From contig JAFAWN010000482.1 in NCBI GenBank assembly GCA_019241735.1, forward strand, positions 1-5,204: a stretch of 5,204 bases of DNA, in the 5' to 3' direction. Position numbers and translations under genes: made by a program. Positions 4,796 to 5,204 of this stretch are shown here, in pieces. The notes under the pieces were generated by a model, which saw only the letters and a program-made list of their open reading frames with translations, made no database searches and was not told the DNA's origin. Source of the DNA: Terriglobales bacterium. GTDB taxonomy: Bacteria > Acidobacteriota > Terriglobia > Terriglobales > Acidobacteriaceae. How positions within the stretch are numbered: position 1 is the first letter of the stretch; each line of letters begins with the position of its first letter.

Positions 4796-5204
4796 ATGTC
4801 CCCAGTCTTCAAACGTATCTTGCTCAAGATCTCCGGCGAGGCTCTGGCGGCAAACCAGGGATTCGGAGTGGATCCCTTCCGCATTCACGAAATTGCCGAA
4901 GAATTGGCGGACGTGAAGTCTCTCGGAGTCCAGATCGCCATCGTCGTTGGCGGGGGAAATTTCTTCCGCGGTGTGGCGGAGCAGGCCAAGGAAATGGATC
5001 GCGTGTCCGCCGACCAGATGGGCATGCTCGCCACCGTGATTAATGCGCTGGCATTACAGGACGCGCTCGAAAAGCAGGGTGTGTATACCCGGGTACAATC
5101 TGCGATTGAGATGAACCAGGTGGCCGAGCCCTTCATACGGCGACGCGCCATCCGCCATCTTGAAAAAGACCGCGTCGTAATTTTCGCCGGAGGCACCGGT
5201 AATC
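4796..5204 (+). CDS. pyrH: UMP kinase (uridylate kinase), 3' partial
   Basis: The frame is open to the end of the window, so about the first 136 of roughly 240 residues are present. It encodes the bacterial amino-acid-kinase-fold UMP kinase, a cytosolic hexamer that phosphorylates UMP to UDP with ATP in pyrimidine synthesis. Visible motifs, numbered from M at 4796, are KRILLKISGEAL (6-17), the glycine-rich VVGGGNFFRG (50-59), the UMP-binding region RVSADQMGMLATVINALAL (69-87) and GGTGN (132-136) at the cut edge. The start is uncertain: ATGs at 4769, 4790 and 4796 are all in frame and none has a clear Shine-Dalgarno. I chose 4796 because MSPVFKRILLK fits the usual N-terminus of the family; the 4769 start would add nine residues. 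EPFIRRRAIRHLEKDRVVIF resembles PyrH of non-proteobacterial phyla. The tsf-pyrH order is highly conserved, and frr is the usual next gene. Confidence 0.95.
   Translation, partial: MSPVFKRILLKISGEALAANQGFGVDPFRIHEIAEELADVKSLGVQIAIVVGGGNFFRGVAEQAKEMDRVSADQMGMLATVINALALQDALEKQGVYTRVQSAIEMNQVAEPFIRRRAIRHLEKDRVVIFAGGTGN

Noticed and set aside
4885..5196. A 103-codon - strand frame at the window end
   Set aside because: It overlaps the conserved pyrH reading frame, which runs open to the window end with all family motifs.
1..5204. Mobile element, CRISPR array, tRNA or defence system
   Set aside because: No transposase or integrase, no regularly spaced repeats, no cloverleaf and no defence-type protein domains were seen; gene order is conserved housekeeping.

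Overview
The window is a slice of ordinary bacterial chromosome. It is dominated by a translation and nucleotide gene cluster in the order rplM-rpsI-rpsB-tsf-pyrH, all on the + strand. Three points suggest an Acidobacteriota member (Terriglobia/Koribacter-like): the short single-core EF-Ts, an S2 with a long acidic/Ala-rich tail, and a LolA/DUF4292-like protein next to an FtsX/MacB-type permease. This is inference from protein character and gene order; no 16S or marker search was possible.

Layout. Positions 1-425 hold the end of a probable lipoprotein-sorting-type (LolA-fold) envelope protein. Six bases later, 432-1532 encode a MacB/FtsX-type ABC transporter permease; its ATPase must lie outside the window. 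Positions 1533-2026 hold no long gene. On the - strand, however, they contain a convincing small gene (1588-1764) for a 58-residue (or 49-residue) single-span membrane protein with a four-glycine zipper and a Ser/Thr-rich tail. It is preceded by a strong, well-spaced Shine-Dalgarno. Further right in the same gap is a sigma70-like promoter (perfect TTGACA at 1878) and a leader of about 110 nt, with a possible stem-loop, leading into rplM.

Positions 2027-2479 (L13), 2547-2942 (S9), 3046-3963 (S2, TTG start), 4058-4744 (EF-Ts) and 4796-5204 (UMP kinase, cut by the window end) look like one operon. The gaps between them run from about 25 to 100 bp. Two of the gaps (S9-S2 and S2-EF-Ts) hold GC-rich inverted repeats that could tune expression or processing of the downstream genes. 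L13 and S9 belong to the 50S and 30S subunits, S2 to the 30S, EF-Ts recycles EF-Tu, and PyrH feeds UTP/CTP synthesis, so the cluster links ribosome output, elongation and pyrimidine supply.

I see no mobile element, CRISPR array, tRNA, rRNA or defence system. The most interesting item is the small glycine-zipper membrane protein. The rest of the window is conserved housekeeping sequence with some unusual extensions and leaders.
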